Source: Sphaerochaeta associata (lineage in GTDB: Bacteria > Spirochaetota > Spirochaetia > Sphaerochaetales > Sphaerochaetaceae). From it: a stretch of 64,000 nt of DNA. Made by a program: the position numbers and the translations under genes. Each line of letters opens with the position of its first letter. Position 1 is the first letter of the stretch. Positions 26,830 through 34,861 of the stretch are shown here, piece after piece. The stretch is from contig NZ_CP094929.1 of assembly GCF_022869165.1 (NCBI RefSeq), positions 2,666,001 through 2,730,000 on the forward strand. The letters run 5' to 3'. The notes under the pieces are model-generated. The model saw only the letters and a list, made by a program, of their open reading frames with translations. It was not told the DNA's origin and ran no database searches.

Positions 26830-27774
26830 ATGGAAACCAAGGAGATGCGTGCAGTCTACTGCGACACCCTTATCGAGCTTGCACAATCGGATGAGAGGAT
26901 CATGGTGGTGGAAGCGGACCTCATGCGTGCAACCGGCACCATGAAATTCAAGGAAGCCTACCCCGAGCGTGCGGTGGACGTCGGGGTGGCCGAGGCAAAC
27001 CTGGTGGGGGTGAGCTCAGGGCTCAGCGCCGGAGGGAAGATTCCCTTTGCCGCAACCTTTGGGTGCTTTGCATCACGCAGGGCGTTTGACCAGTTCTTCC
27101 TCTCGGCAAACTATGCCAAATTGAATGTCAAACTGGTGGGAACAGACCCCGGCATCAGTGCAGCATTCAACGGGGGAACGCACATGCCTTTCGAAGACAT
27201 CGGTCTGATGCGCATGATACCGGGCCTGACCATCGTCGAGCCGTCCGACCCCGTCAGCCTCAAGGCACTGACCAAAGCAGCGGCACAGATTGAAGGATGC
27301 GTGTACATGCGCCTGCACCGAAAGGCAGTCGCTGCGCTGTACGAAGAGGGAGAATCATTCACCCTGGGCAAAGGCAAAGTGCTTGCCGACGGAAGCGACG
27401 TCACCATCATAGCCCTGGGGGCCATCCTGGTTCCCGAGGCCCTCAAGGCACGACAGTTGCTCACGCAGCAAGGGTATGAGGCTGCAGTAATCGACATGCA
27501 TACCGTCAAACCCTTGGATGAGGAGCTCATCCTCTCCTATGCCAGGAAAACAGGGTGCATTGTGACGGCTGAGAACCACCAAACGGCCGGAGGATTGGGA
27601 AGTGCAGTTGCAAACTTCCTTTCTCAAACCCATCCCACCCCGATGGCGATGGTGGGAATCCACGATGAATTCGGTCAGGTAGGCACACAAGCCTGGCTTG
27701 CTCAGCACTACCGTCTCACAGCAGAAGAAATTTCACGCAAGGCTCTTGCACTGATCAAGGGCAGGAAGGAGTGA
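26830..27774 (+). CDS. sqwH: Transketolase C-terminal subunit, proposed sulfofructose transketolase
   Basis: 314 residues, the pyrimidine-binding and C-terminal domains of the split transketolase. The catalytic glutamate is in VGVAEANLVG, and the substrate channel shows FASRRAFDQFF and GGTHMPFEDIGLMR. AAGGAGGAA precedes tandem ATGs; the second (METKEMRA) has the better spacing. It lies ten bases after the N-terminal subunit gene and four bases before the RpiB-like gene. It is expected to form a heterotetramer with its partner. Confidence 0.85.
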   Translation: METKEMRAVYCDTLIELAQSDERIMVVEADLMRATGTMKFKEAYPERAVDVGVAEANLVGVSSGLSAGGKIPFAATFGCFASRRAFDQFFLSANYAKLNVKLVGTDPGISAAFNGGTHMPFEDIGLMRMIPGLTIVEPSDPVSLKALTKAAAQIEGCVYMRLHRKAVAALYEEGESFTLGKGKVLADGSDVTIIALGAILVPEALKARQLLTQQGYEAAVIDMHTVKPLDEELILSYARKTGCIVTAENHQTAGGLGSAVANFLSQTHPTPMAMVGIHDEFGQVGTQAWLAQHYRLTAEEISRKALALIKGRKE

Positions 27775-27777
27775 CGT

Positions 27778-28248
27778 ATGACCATAGCAATTGCAAGCGA
27801 CCTCAGCGGCTTTCCCCTCAAGAAGGAGTTGGTCGAGCATCTGAAAGAGAGCGGTTACACCGTCCTTGATTTCGGCATCGAAAACGAGAACGCTCCCCAG
27901 CCCTACTTCATCCAGGCCCCCAAGGTAGCCAAGGCGATCCAGGAGGGAAAAGCGGAGAAAGGGATTTTGGTCTGCGGGACCGGACAAGGAATGGCCATTG
28001 TGGCAAACAAGCACAAAGGCATCTACGCTTGTGTGGTGGATGACATTTTCAGTGCAGAGCGATCGAAGATCGTCAATAATGCCAATGTCATCACGCTCGG
28101 CGGTTGGATCACAGCCCCCTTTGCGGGGAAGCAGATCGTCGATGCATGGCTTGCCATGAGTTTTACCCAGAAGATGGAGTTCAAGAAAGACTTCCTGACC
28201 AACGCCTTCGCCCAGGTCCAGGCGATCGAGGAGGAGAACCTCAAATGA
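27778..28248 (+). CDS. sqwI: RpiB/LacAB-family isomerase, proposed 4-deoxy-4-sulfoerythrose isomerase
   Basis: 156 residues with the RpiB fold: catalytic Cys66 in LVCGTGQGMAIVANK aligns exactly with Cys66 of E. coli RpiB. The residues that handle the phosphate ester and ring in RpiB are changed: His10 of the CDH motif becomes Leu9, His99 becomes Val99, and Arg133, His134 and Arg137 of GGRHQQR become Met133, Glu134 and Lys137. Loss of phosphate ligands with retention of the catalytic cysteine fits a sulfonate sugar substrate. In the sulfo-TK route SqwI converts sulfoerythrose to sulfoerythrulose. The stop codon overlaps the next start as ATGA. Confidence 0.82.
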   Translation: MTIAIASDLSGFPLKKELVEHLKESGYTVLDFGIENENAPQPYFIQAPKVAKAIQEGKAEKGILVCGTGQGMAIVANKHKGIYACVVDDIFSAERSKIVNNANVITLGGWITAPFAGKQIVDAWLAMSFTQKMEFKKDFLTNAFAQVQAIEEENLK

Positions 28249-29414
28249 TTGAAAGCCTGCAGAGTACTGTTCACATCCTCAGCGTATCCGATCTGGACGC
28301 CGACACACTATCACAGATACTCACCTTTTCAGCGAACAAGGCAGGCAGGCCCACCGTCTGTGCAGTCATAGACAACGCACCCATTCCCGCCAAGGATGTA
28401 CTGCTCAAGGATCTGGAGCGCCATGCAATCGTACACCGGTTCGACCAAGTGCAACCGAATCCCCGGACGGTGGATATCATGCGCATGTATGAAGACCCCG
28501 AATTTGCATCATGCGATGTGGTACTGGGTATCGGGGGAGGCAGCACTCTCGACTCCGCAAAGGCTCTGGCAATGCTCGCTTCCAATGGGGGGAGTCTTGC
28601 CGAGTACCTTGGGAACAAGCCGCTGCGTACGATCACCGAACGTGCAAAAACTCTCGTTCTGATCCCGACCACCGCCGGTACGGGATCGGAGGTGACCAAG
28701 GTCGGCGTCTACACCGATCCCCTTGGAAGGAAGTACACCCTCGGCTCGCCCTTGATGAGCGCCCGCACGGCAGTCTTGGCTTCCTCGCTGCTGGAGGGCG
28801 TTCCCCCATCTCTCTGTGCTGCTACAGGCTTGGATGCCTTGGACCATGCATTGGAATCAATTTGGAACAAGAATAGTACCCCGTTGACCAAAACAATAGC
28901 CCGTAATGCTGCTATTGAGATACTTGAAACACTGCCAAAGCTGTATCAGGCCATCAAAAAGCAGAGTCCCGACAAGCAATCTCTCATCCGATCGATGCTC
29001 GCCGCATCCACGAAAGCAGGAATTGCCTTCAACCTTACCGGAACAGCCGCCGGGCATGCCATCTCTTTCATTCTCAGCGAGGAGTGGCATGTTCCCCACG
29101 GCCTGGCATGCGCCTTCACGTTGCTGGAAGTCTTCGATTGGGCGGTACAGGACGAGTCGAATCGAAAAGAACTTGCCCAAATAGGCAAGCATTTCCATCC
29201 GACTTTCGGAGATGACCAAGCCCTGGAAGCTCTGAGAGAAGACATTTCCTCCCTGATGCAAAGACTCGCAATACCAACCAAATTTGCGGACATCAAGGTG
29301 GATCTCACCGACCTATCGGTCTTTGATCGCTGCCTTGACGATCCGAAGCTGCTCAACCAGCTTCCGCCTCTGGGCAAGAAAGATCTCCATCGCATCATCG
29401 AGGCCAAGCGATGA
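28245..29414 (+). CDS. sqwF: Iron-containing alcohol dehydrogenase, proposed sulfoacetaldehyde reductase
   Basis: 389 residues from the ATG overlapping the upstream TGA; GAGGAGGAG lies upstream. The NAD(P)-binding GIGGGSTLDSAKA and the iron-site region TGLDALDHALES with a later GHAISFIL and HVPHGLACA show a group III, iron-dependent alcohol dehydrogenase; PTTAGTGSEVT is also present. SqwF-type enzymes reduce sulfoacetaldehyde to isethionate, regenerating NAD+ in fermenting cells. Other aldehydes are possible substrates; the assignment rests on operon context, including the exporter next door. Confidence 0.82.
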   Translation: MIESLQSTVHILSVSDLDADTLSQILTFSANKAGRPTVCAVIDNAPIPAKDVLLKDLERHAIVHRFDQVQPNPRTVDIMRMYEDPEFASCDVVLGIGGGSTLDSAKALAMLASNGGSLAEYLGNKPLRTITERAKTLVLIPTTAGTGSEVTKVGVYTDPLGRKYTLGSPLMSARTAVLASSLLEGVPPSLCAATGLDALDHALESIWNKNSTPLTKTIARNAAIEILETLPKLYQAIKKQSPDKQSLIRSMLAASTKAGIAFNLTGTAAGHAISFILSEEWHVPHGLACAFTLLEVFDWAVQDESNRKELAQIGKHFHPTFGDDQALEALREDISSLMQRLAIPTKFADIKVDLTDLSVFDRCLDDPKLLNQLPPLGKKDLHRIIEAKR

Positions 29415-30154
29415 GTGCCATCCTGGCAAGCGGAGTGGTCGTGTTGATCACCCACGCACTTGAGGCTGTAACCGGCTTCGGGTGCGCCGTCCTTGCCATG
29501 CCCTTTGTCAGCGCCCTGCTCGGGGTGAAAACGGCTGTGAAGGTTATTACCATCCTGGCATGGCTGTTGGCACTGTACCTTGCAGTACGCAATTACCGCA
29601 GGATCGACTTCAAGCAATATGCAATCATTACCGGATGCATGCTCGCAGGTCTTCCAGTGGGCATGTACCTCTTTCGCAGCCAGGATACATCCGTCCTTTC
29701 AATCATCCTGGCCGTCTTTATTGTGCTTGTATCGGTAAGCCAGCTGTACCGACTCCTGCATAAAGGAGAACAAGCCGAACTTCCTCAGGGAGGAAGGGCG
29801 CTTTTCTACTACCTGTTGCTTGTGCTGGGGGGCATCGTTCATGGCATGTTCTCCTCCGGCGGCCCCCTGGTGGTGTTGTACGCCACCCGCGCCCTCCCGG
29901 ACAAGGGCTCGTTTCGAGCTACGCTCTGCCTGCTGTGGACGACGCTGAACACCATCATCATCGCAACCTACCTGGCTGAAGGTTCTCTTGATCAGGGCAC
30001 GGTCAACACGACCGCCCTGCTCATACCCTTTGTTGCGGCGGGCGTCATCATTGGAGAACGGGTGCACGACAAGGTTGATGAGAGAAAGTTCTCCCTCATT
30101 GTGTTTTCCATGCTATTGTTGACCGGAATCTTCATGTTGGCATTTACGAGGTAA
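29411..30154 (+). CDS. TauE/SafE family sulfonate exporter, proposed isethionate export
   Basis: 247 residues, about seven to eight membrane helices. The repeated family motif appears as EAVTGFGCAVLAMPFV in the first half and VHGMFSSGGPLVVLYA in the second. TauE/SafE proteins export organosulfonates in several sulfur pathways, including sulfoacetate and isethionate. The ATG overlaps the dehydrogenase stop (ATGA), so export is tied to formation of the end product. No other role fits the operon as well. Confidence 0.87.
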   Translation: MSAILASGVVVLITHALEAVTGFGCAVLAMPFVSALLGVKTAVKVITILAWLLALYLAVRNYRRIDFKQYAIITGCMLAGLPVGMYLFRSQDTSVLSIILAVFIVLVSVSQLYRLLHKGEQAELPQGGRALFYYLLLVLGGIVHGMFSSGGPLVVLYATRALPDKGSFRATLCLLWTTLNTIIIATYLAEGSLDQGTVNTTALLIPFVAAGVIIGERVHDKVDERKFSLIVFSMLLLTGIFMLAFTR

Positions 30155-30157
30155 ACC

Positions 30158-30859
30158 ATGCACCCATCTTTCTATCGAGTTCCCGACGCACTGATCACTG
30201 AGAATCCCCATCGTATGATTCACCGCATCGACTCATCCCGTTTCAACCAATACGGGACGTTGCTGCCTGATCTGAAGGTAACAGACCTCATTGAAACAGC
30301 TCAAAAACTCACGGCAATTCCACAGGAGGGCAACGTCTATGTTGCCTCACTACCAGAATTGGAAGCCCTCGCCGAGACTGCAAGCCTGCAGTCCTACTTC
30401 AATGGACAGAGTATCCAGGTTGGATACTGCAACGGACGCAATATCTCGATCAACGGGGCCGAGTATCACAAAAGTCCCGAGCTGTTCATCGCTGTAACCG
30501 ACTGTCTTCAATTCCTGACCCCGTTCAACCAGCTCAAGGATTTCAGAGCAGTGCATACAAATGCTGCAGAACTCTTCTACTTTCCCAAGGGCTCGGTGGC
30601 TCTCATCAAGGAGAAGGTGCTGCACCTTGCTCCGTTGTGTGTGCATCAAGAGGGATTCAAATCCATCATCGTCCTGCCAAAAGGAACCAATGAGCCGCTT
30701 GACACAGGTATTGTCCACAACCCGGAGAACGATGAGGACAAGCTGTTGTTCAAGCAGAACAAGTGGATGCTCGCCCATCCCGACCGCATCCAGCTTACCA
30801 GCCAAGGGGTGACGGTAGGACTTGAGGGAGAGAATCTCAGTATCAGGCCGCTGAACTAA
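30158..30859 (+). CDS. DUF4867 family protein, unknown role in the sulfo-TK operon
   Basis: 233 residues. It has no signal peptide or membrane segment. The pattern is cupin-like: a beta-rich core with GAEYHKSPELFIAV (His and Glu as possible metal ligands), FYFPKGSVALIKEKVLHLAPLC and a further histidine in CVHQEGF. I recognise it as DUF4867, a family I recall only from sugar gene sets of Gram-positive bacteria, with no function known to me. Being the last gene of the operon, three bases after the exporter, it may be a mutarotase or isomerase for sulfo-sugars, or a regulator; this is speculation. Confidence 0.7.
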   Translation: MHPSFYRVPDALITENPHRMIHRIDSSRFNQYGTLLPDLKVTDLIETAQKLTAIPQEGNVYVASLPELEALAETASLQSYFNGQSIQVGYCNGRNISINGAEYHKSPELFIAVTDCLQFLTPFNQLKDFRAVHTNAAELFYFPKGSVALIKEKVLHLAPLCVHQEGFKSIIVLPKGTNEPLDTGIVHNPENDEDKLLFKQNKWMLAHPDRIQLTSQGVTVGLEGENLSIRPLN

Positions 30860-30863
30860 AAAG

Positions 30864-30927
30864 GACCGGCCGAAACGGCCGGTCTGACGAGTAGGGACAC
30901 TGAAGGCCGCTCTCAGGCGGCCTTCAG
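30864..30927. terminator. Two strong hairpins ending the sulfo-TK operon and the facing gene
   Basis: GACCGGCCG/CGGCCGGTC (30864-30884, three-base loop) is preceded by an A-run, so it ends in a U-run on the minus strand. A second perfect 11-base stem CTGAAGGCCGC/GCGGCCTTCAG (30900-30927) follows. Together they form a bidirectional terminator between convergent genes. Confidence 0.75.
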
Positions 30928-30934
30928 GTGAACA

Positions 30935-31642
30935 TTACTTGGAAATGAGCATGGTCTTGGGATCGAGGCTGACCCCCATAGGCTTTTCGACCATCTCCCC
31001 ATGAGCCTTCACTGCAGTCATGACTACCTTGTCACGCTCCTCATTATAGATAAGTCCGATCAGGACATCGATCAAGTCAACATACTTATGCATGGTATTG
31101 GGAACACCATACTTGTCATACACCACATCGGCACGAACAGGAGATACGCTGAACCACACCTCCAGATTCATGCTCTGGGCGAACTGCTTTATTTTCTTGA
31201 CATCGTCCTCTGTTGCGATGGTCAGCTTGTACCCATCGAAGAGAATTGCGTCTGCTTTGAAAGAACCATGCTTGATCAAGGTTTCCAGACTGGAAAGCAC
31301 CTTTTCAATGGTGACATTTTCCTGGCTGAAGTTCATGACCACACGGTTGGAGAGAATATTATTGTACACCGATGCTGCATCATCAAGACTGCGGCCTTCG
31401 GAAACTTCCCGGAAGACTTCCTTGTACCAATTGATGACGTGCTCGACATTGCCGGAGAAAGAGACGTGGATGACATGCTCACCCCTGAGCAGTTTATCGG
31501 TGGCCAGGTGTACCAGACATGCTGTTTTCCCAACCCCGTGACGAGAAACGAGGACCCCGAGGTTTCCACGACCGAGCCCGCCGCCCAGTGACTCATCAAA
31601 AACGCGAAGAGGACTCAAGTCGTTCAACTCTTGAATTTCCAT
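30935..31642 (-). CDS. RecA/KaiC-like P-loop ATPase, unknown function
   Basis: 235 residues from the ATG with GGAGG upstream. Walker A is SRHGVGKTA and a Walker B-like hydrophobic stretch ends in AILFDGYK. The overall pattern (target-protein loading domain absent, short RecA fold, VSFSGNVEHVINWY) resembles single-domain KaiC/RadA-type ATPases. No partner gene is adjacent; it stands alone between the sulfo-TK terminator and EF-G. I do not know a described function. A TATACT hexamer occurs about 40 bases upstream. Confidence 0.6.
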   Translation of the reverse strand: MEIQELNDLSPLRVFDESLGGGLGRGNLGVLVSRHGVGKTACLVHLATDKLLRGEHVIHVSFSGNVEHVINWYKEVFREVSEGRSLDDAASVYNNILSNRVVMNFSQENVTIEKVLSSLETLIKHGSFKADAILFDGYKLTIATEDDVKKIKQFAQSMNLEVWFSVSPVRADVVYDKYGVPNTMHKYVDLIDVLIGLIYNEERDKVVMTAVKAHGEMVEKPMGVSLDPKTMLISK

Positions 31643-31733
31643 ATTGCTCACCTCCAAGTAGTATTTAGGTTCCCCCTTAGTATACTATGGAAATCGCCGA
31701 TTGGGTACAAATTTACACAGAGGCCCAAAGAAG

Positions 31734-31767
31734 AACCCCCACAGGGAGGTATCTCCTTATGGGGGTT
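31734..31767 (-). terminator. Terminator of EF-G
   Basis: AACCCCCA (31734-31741) pairs with TGGGGGTT (31760-31767), with an inner GGAG/CTCC stem; the minus-strand 3' side continues into TTCTTCTTT. It lies 23 bases after the fusA stop. Confidence 0.7.
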
Positions 31768-31789
31768 GTATTGTAATTTGAAGAGAAGC

Positions 31790-33898
31790 TTACTTCTGAT
31801 CTCGCTTGCGCTTTTCCTGGTAATCCTTCTTCAGCTGCTCGGAAACACCGGAAGGTACGCGGCCGTACTTGCCGATTTCCATGGTGAACTCGCCCTTTCC
31901 CTGTGTCAGGGAGCGGAGCACCGTGGAGTAGCCGAACATCTCGGAGAGGGGAACCTCAGCGAGAACAGTACACATGGCATTGTCTTCGGTGGAGCTGACG
32001 ATCAAACCACGTCTCTGGTTGATCGAAGCAAATACACCGCCCTGGAACTCGTTCGGGGCAACAACTTCGACCTTCATGATCGGCTCAAGGATGACAGGCT
32101 TCGCCTTCTCAAAGGCTTCGCGGAAAGCACCCAAGGCAGCGGTCTGGAAGGCTTGGTCTGAGGAGTCAACCGGGTGCCAGGCACCATCGTTGACCACAGC
32201 CTTGACTCCGATGACCGGGAAGCCGACCTGGCTGCCCTTCTTGACAGCGAGCTGGAAACCCTTGTCACAGGAAGGAATATACTCGGTCGGAATGGCTCCA
32301 CCCTTGACCTCGTCCACAAACTCGTAGTCCTTGTACTCTTCGCCCTCGACAGGATCCGGAAGCGGCTCGAAATATCCGGCGACACGTGCGTACTGACCGG
32401 AACCACCAGTCTGCTTCTTGTGGGTGTAGTTGAAGTCGGCACGGGCTGTGATGGCCTCGCGGTAGGCAACCTCGGGTTGACCGACCTCGACCTCGGCCTT
32501 GTACTCGCGCTTCATACGCTCGACATAGACTTCAAGGTGCAGCTCGCCCATACCCTGGATGATCGTCTGATTGGACTCAGGGTCTACATAACTGCGGAAC
32601 GTCGGGTCTTCCTTGGTAAAGCGGTTGAGAGCCTTACCCATATTGTCGGAAGCCTTCTTGTCCACCGGCTTGATGGCCAGTGAGATAACAGGATTGGGGA
32701 CGTACATGGAGGAGAGGGAGTAGTTGAGTTTCGGATCGCAGAACGTGTCACCACTGGCGCACTCGATGCCAAAGAGGGCTGCAATTTCACCGCAACCGGC
32801 TTCAGTCAAGTCTTCCATGGCGGCAGCATGCATGCGGATCAAGCGACCAACACGGAACTTCTTCTTGGATCGGGTGTTGTAGAGCTCATCGCCCTTCTTC
32901 ACCTTACCCTGATAGACACGAATGTAGGTAAGCTGACCGTACTGGCCGTCTTCAAGTTTGAAAGCAAGAATGACAGGAGGAAGATCGTCGTCGGACTTGA
33001 GGATGACCTCTTCTTCGTTCTTGTCCAGATCGAGAGCCCTGTTCACAACTTCGGTAGGATTGGGCAGGTAGCTGACTACTGCATCGAGCAATGCCTGGAT
33101 GCCCTTGTTCTTGTAGGCCGAGCCCATGAATACCGGGCAGAGCTCAAGACGGATGGTAGCATCGTGAATCGCCTTGCGCAGAAGTTCAACAGTTACATTG
33201 TCCTCAAGCATGGCTTCCATCAGCTCATCGGAGCACATGGAAACACCGTCAAGCAATTCTTCACGCTTGGCAGTAGCTTCTTCCAAGAGGTGGGCGGGAA
33301 TCTCTTCTTCGCGAACCTGGTCGGCGTTTGCTCCGGCATCGAAGTAGAGAGCCTTCATGGTCACCAAGTCAACGACACCTTCAAGACGTTCCTCAAGCCC
33401 GATGGGAATCTGCATCAAAACAGCATTCAGGCCGAGCTTCTCAACGAGCTGCTTCTTGACGCGGTACGGATTGGCACCGGTTCGGTCGCACTTGTTGATG
33501 AAAGCAATACGGGGAACATGGTAGCGCTTCATCTGCCGGTCGACGGTGATCGACTGGCTCTGCACACCACCTACGGAGCAAAGTACCAATACGGCACCGT
33601 CAAGTACGCGCAGCGAGCGCTCGACTTCAATGGTGAAGTCGACGTGGCCCGGAGTGTCGATGACGTTGATCTCCGTGCCTTTCCAAGTGACGTTAGTTGC
33701 AGCTGAGGCAATCGTAATGCCCCGTTCACGCTCGAGCTCCATGCTATCCATGGTGGCGCCAACGCCATCCTTACCACGAACTTCATGAATTTCGTGGATC
33801 TTATTGCAGTAGTAGAGGATGCGTTCGGAGAGAGTCGTCTTTCCCGAGTCAATGTGGGCACTGATTCCGATGTTCCTCAAGTTTTGCAAACTAGCCAT
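31790..33898 (-). CDS. fusA: Elongation factor G, spirochaete EF-G1 type
   Basis: 702 residues. It drives ribosomal translocation by GTP hydrolysis. Seen are [10 protein letters not shown] (P-loop), ERERGITI (switch I), DTPGHVDFT (G3), NKCDRTGA (G4), and the domain IV/V sequences ending in [17 protein letters not shown]. The Ser in IDSGKTT in place of Ala, shared with mitochondrial EF-G1, is typical of the spirochaetal translocase (spdEFG1); a second EF-G for ribosome recycling is expected elsewhere in the genome. AGAGG precedes the ATG. Confidence 0.96.
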   Translation of the reverse strand: MASLQNLRNIGISAHIDSGKTTLSERILYYCNKIHEIHEVRGKDGVGATMDSMELERERGITIASAATNVTWKGTEINVIDTPGHVDFTIEVERSLRVLDGAVLVLCSVGGVQSQSITVDRQMKRYHVPRIAFINKCDRTGANPYRVKKQLVEKLGLNAVLMQIPIGLEERLEGVVDLVTMKALYFDAGANADQVREEEIPAHLLEEATAKREELLDGVSMCSDELMEAMLEDNVTVELLRKAIHDATIRLELCPVFMGSAYKNKGIQALLDAVVSYLPNPTEVVNRALDLDKNEEEVILKSDDDLPPVILAFKLEDGQYGQLTYIRVYQGKVKKGDELYNTRSKKKFRVGRLIRMHAAAMEDLTEAGCGEIAALFGIECASGDTFCDPKLNYSLSSMYVPNPVISLAIKPVDKKASDNMGKALNRFTKEDPTFRSYVDPESNQTIIQGMGELHLEVYVERMKREYKAEVEVGQPEVAYREAITARADFNYTHKKQTGGSGQYARVAGYFEPLPDPVEGEEYKDYEFVDEVKGGAIPTEYIPSCDKGFQLAVKKGSQVGFPVIGVKAVVNDGAWHPVDSSDQAFQTAALGAFREAFEKAKPVILEPIMKVEVVAPNEFQGGVFASINQRRGLIVSSTEDNAMCTVLAEVPLSEMFGYSTVLRSLTQGKGEFTMEIGKYGRVPSGVSEQLKKDYQEKRKRDQK

Positions 33899-34161
33899 TC
33901 TGTATAACCTCTATAAAATAGAATAAAAACGAATCCACAGGTATCCCTGCAGTTCCGAACAACACCCGATGAAAAGGTCTTTCTTCCTTTACACACATCA
34001 GGTTAGCTTCTGAAGGGATTGGAAGGGACAAAGAACTATCTCAGCTGTCCCACCGTACCCCGTGGATAATAGTATATCTGCTTATTTTGTGCAATCCCTT
34101 TTCCCAATACAATCCTTTTCCGACTCGACACTTGTGTGCTACAATGGCTCTGAGGTGTGCC

Positions 34162-34563
34162 ATGGAAACGATTTTCACAAAGATTTTGAAAGGGGAAATA
34201 CCCAGTGTTAAACTTCATGAGGACGAACTTTGCTTTGCCATCCTCGACATCAATCCAGTCAACAAAGGGCACCTGTTGCTGATCACCAACGAGCCCTATC
34301 CTGATCTGCAGTCATGCCCTGACGAAGTTCTCGCCCATCTGATAAGACTGGCAAAATTAGCTGATGCAAAGCTCAGGGAGCACCTGCACTGCGACGCCAC
34401 CAACTTGGTTGTAAACAATGGCAGGGAGAGCGGACAGGAAGTACCTCACTTTCATCTGCACGTAATACCACGCTGGAAGGGCGATCATAAAAACATCCAG
34501 CTATCGAAAGAGACCTATACCGACGGCCAGATGGCCGAGTATGGAAAACAATTGGAGTTCTAG
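34162..34563 (+). CDS. HIT family nucleotide hydrolase
   Basis: 133 residues from the ATG giving METIFTKIL, with GAGGTG upstream and a TACAAT -10 at 34138. The HIT triad is QEVPHFHLHVIPR, and the N-terminal FTKILKGEIPS is the conserved start of Hint-type proteins. These act on nucleoside phosphoramidates or AMP-linked substrates in the cytosol. It is followed two bases later by a small cysteine-rich gene, so the two are likely cotranscribed. Confidence 0.93.
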   Translation: METIFTKILKGEIPSVKLHEDELCFAILDINPVNKGHLLLITNEPYPDLQSCPDEVLAHLIRLAKLADAKLREHLHCDATNLVVNNGRESGQEVPHFHLHVIPRWKGDHKNIQLSKETYTDGQMAEYGKQLEF

Positions 34564-34565
34564 CT

Positions 34566-34847
34566 ATGCGTGCATGCCATCACTGTCACACGCCTATCGA
34601 CGCCATGACCGGCATCGGGTATTCGACGCTCTGCCCAACCTGCTCAAAAAGCCTGCACAGTTGCGTCAACTGTCGTTTTTACAGCCCCGGAATCTATCAC
34701 GACTGCCTTGAAGGAGTGGAAGAGTATATCGAGGATAAGATGGAGGCAAACTATTGCGACTCTTTCATGCTTGGAGAGGACTCCAAAGAGGAAGCAAAGC
34801 GCAAAGAACAAGCCAAGGCACGGGCTGAGGCTTTCTTCAACTTCTAA
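34566..34847 (+). CDS. Small cysteine-rich, probable zinc-binding protein
   Basis: 93 residues. The N-terminal half has CHHC, CPTC, CVNC and further cysteines in CLEG and YCDS, suggesting one or two zinc ribbons. The C-terminal third is a charged helix (EEAKRKEQAKARAEAFF). The family is not one I can name. Gene order (HIT protein, this protein, lipoprotein) and tight spacing suggest one transcript. Confidence 0.7.
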   Translation: MRACHHCHTPIDAMTGIGYSTLCPTCSKSLHSCVNCRFYSPGIYHDCLEGVEEYIEDKMEANYCDSFMLGEDSKEEAKRKEQAKARAEAFFNF

Positions 34848-34861
34848 GGACACGGAACACT

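Noticed and set aside
25998-27774. Housekeeping transketolase plus RpiB as part of the pentose phosphate pathway
   Set aside because: The RpiB-like protein lacks the phosphate-binding residues, and the set is bounded by a sulfoquinovosidase and a TauE exporter under a shared operator.
28104-28244. Upstream extension of the alcohol dehydrogenase frame
   Set aside because: It lies inside the RpiB-like gene; the ATG at 28245 with GAGGAGGAG and ATGA overlap is the natural start.
32828-33706. 292-codon plus-strand frame
   Set aside because: Antisense to EF-G; a shadow of its codon use.
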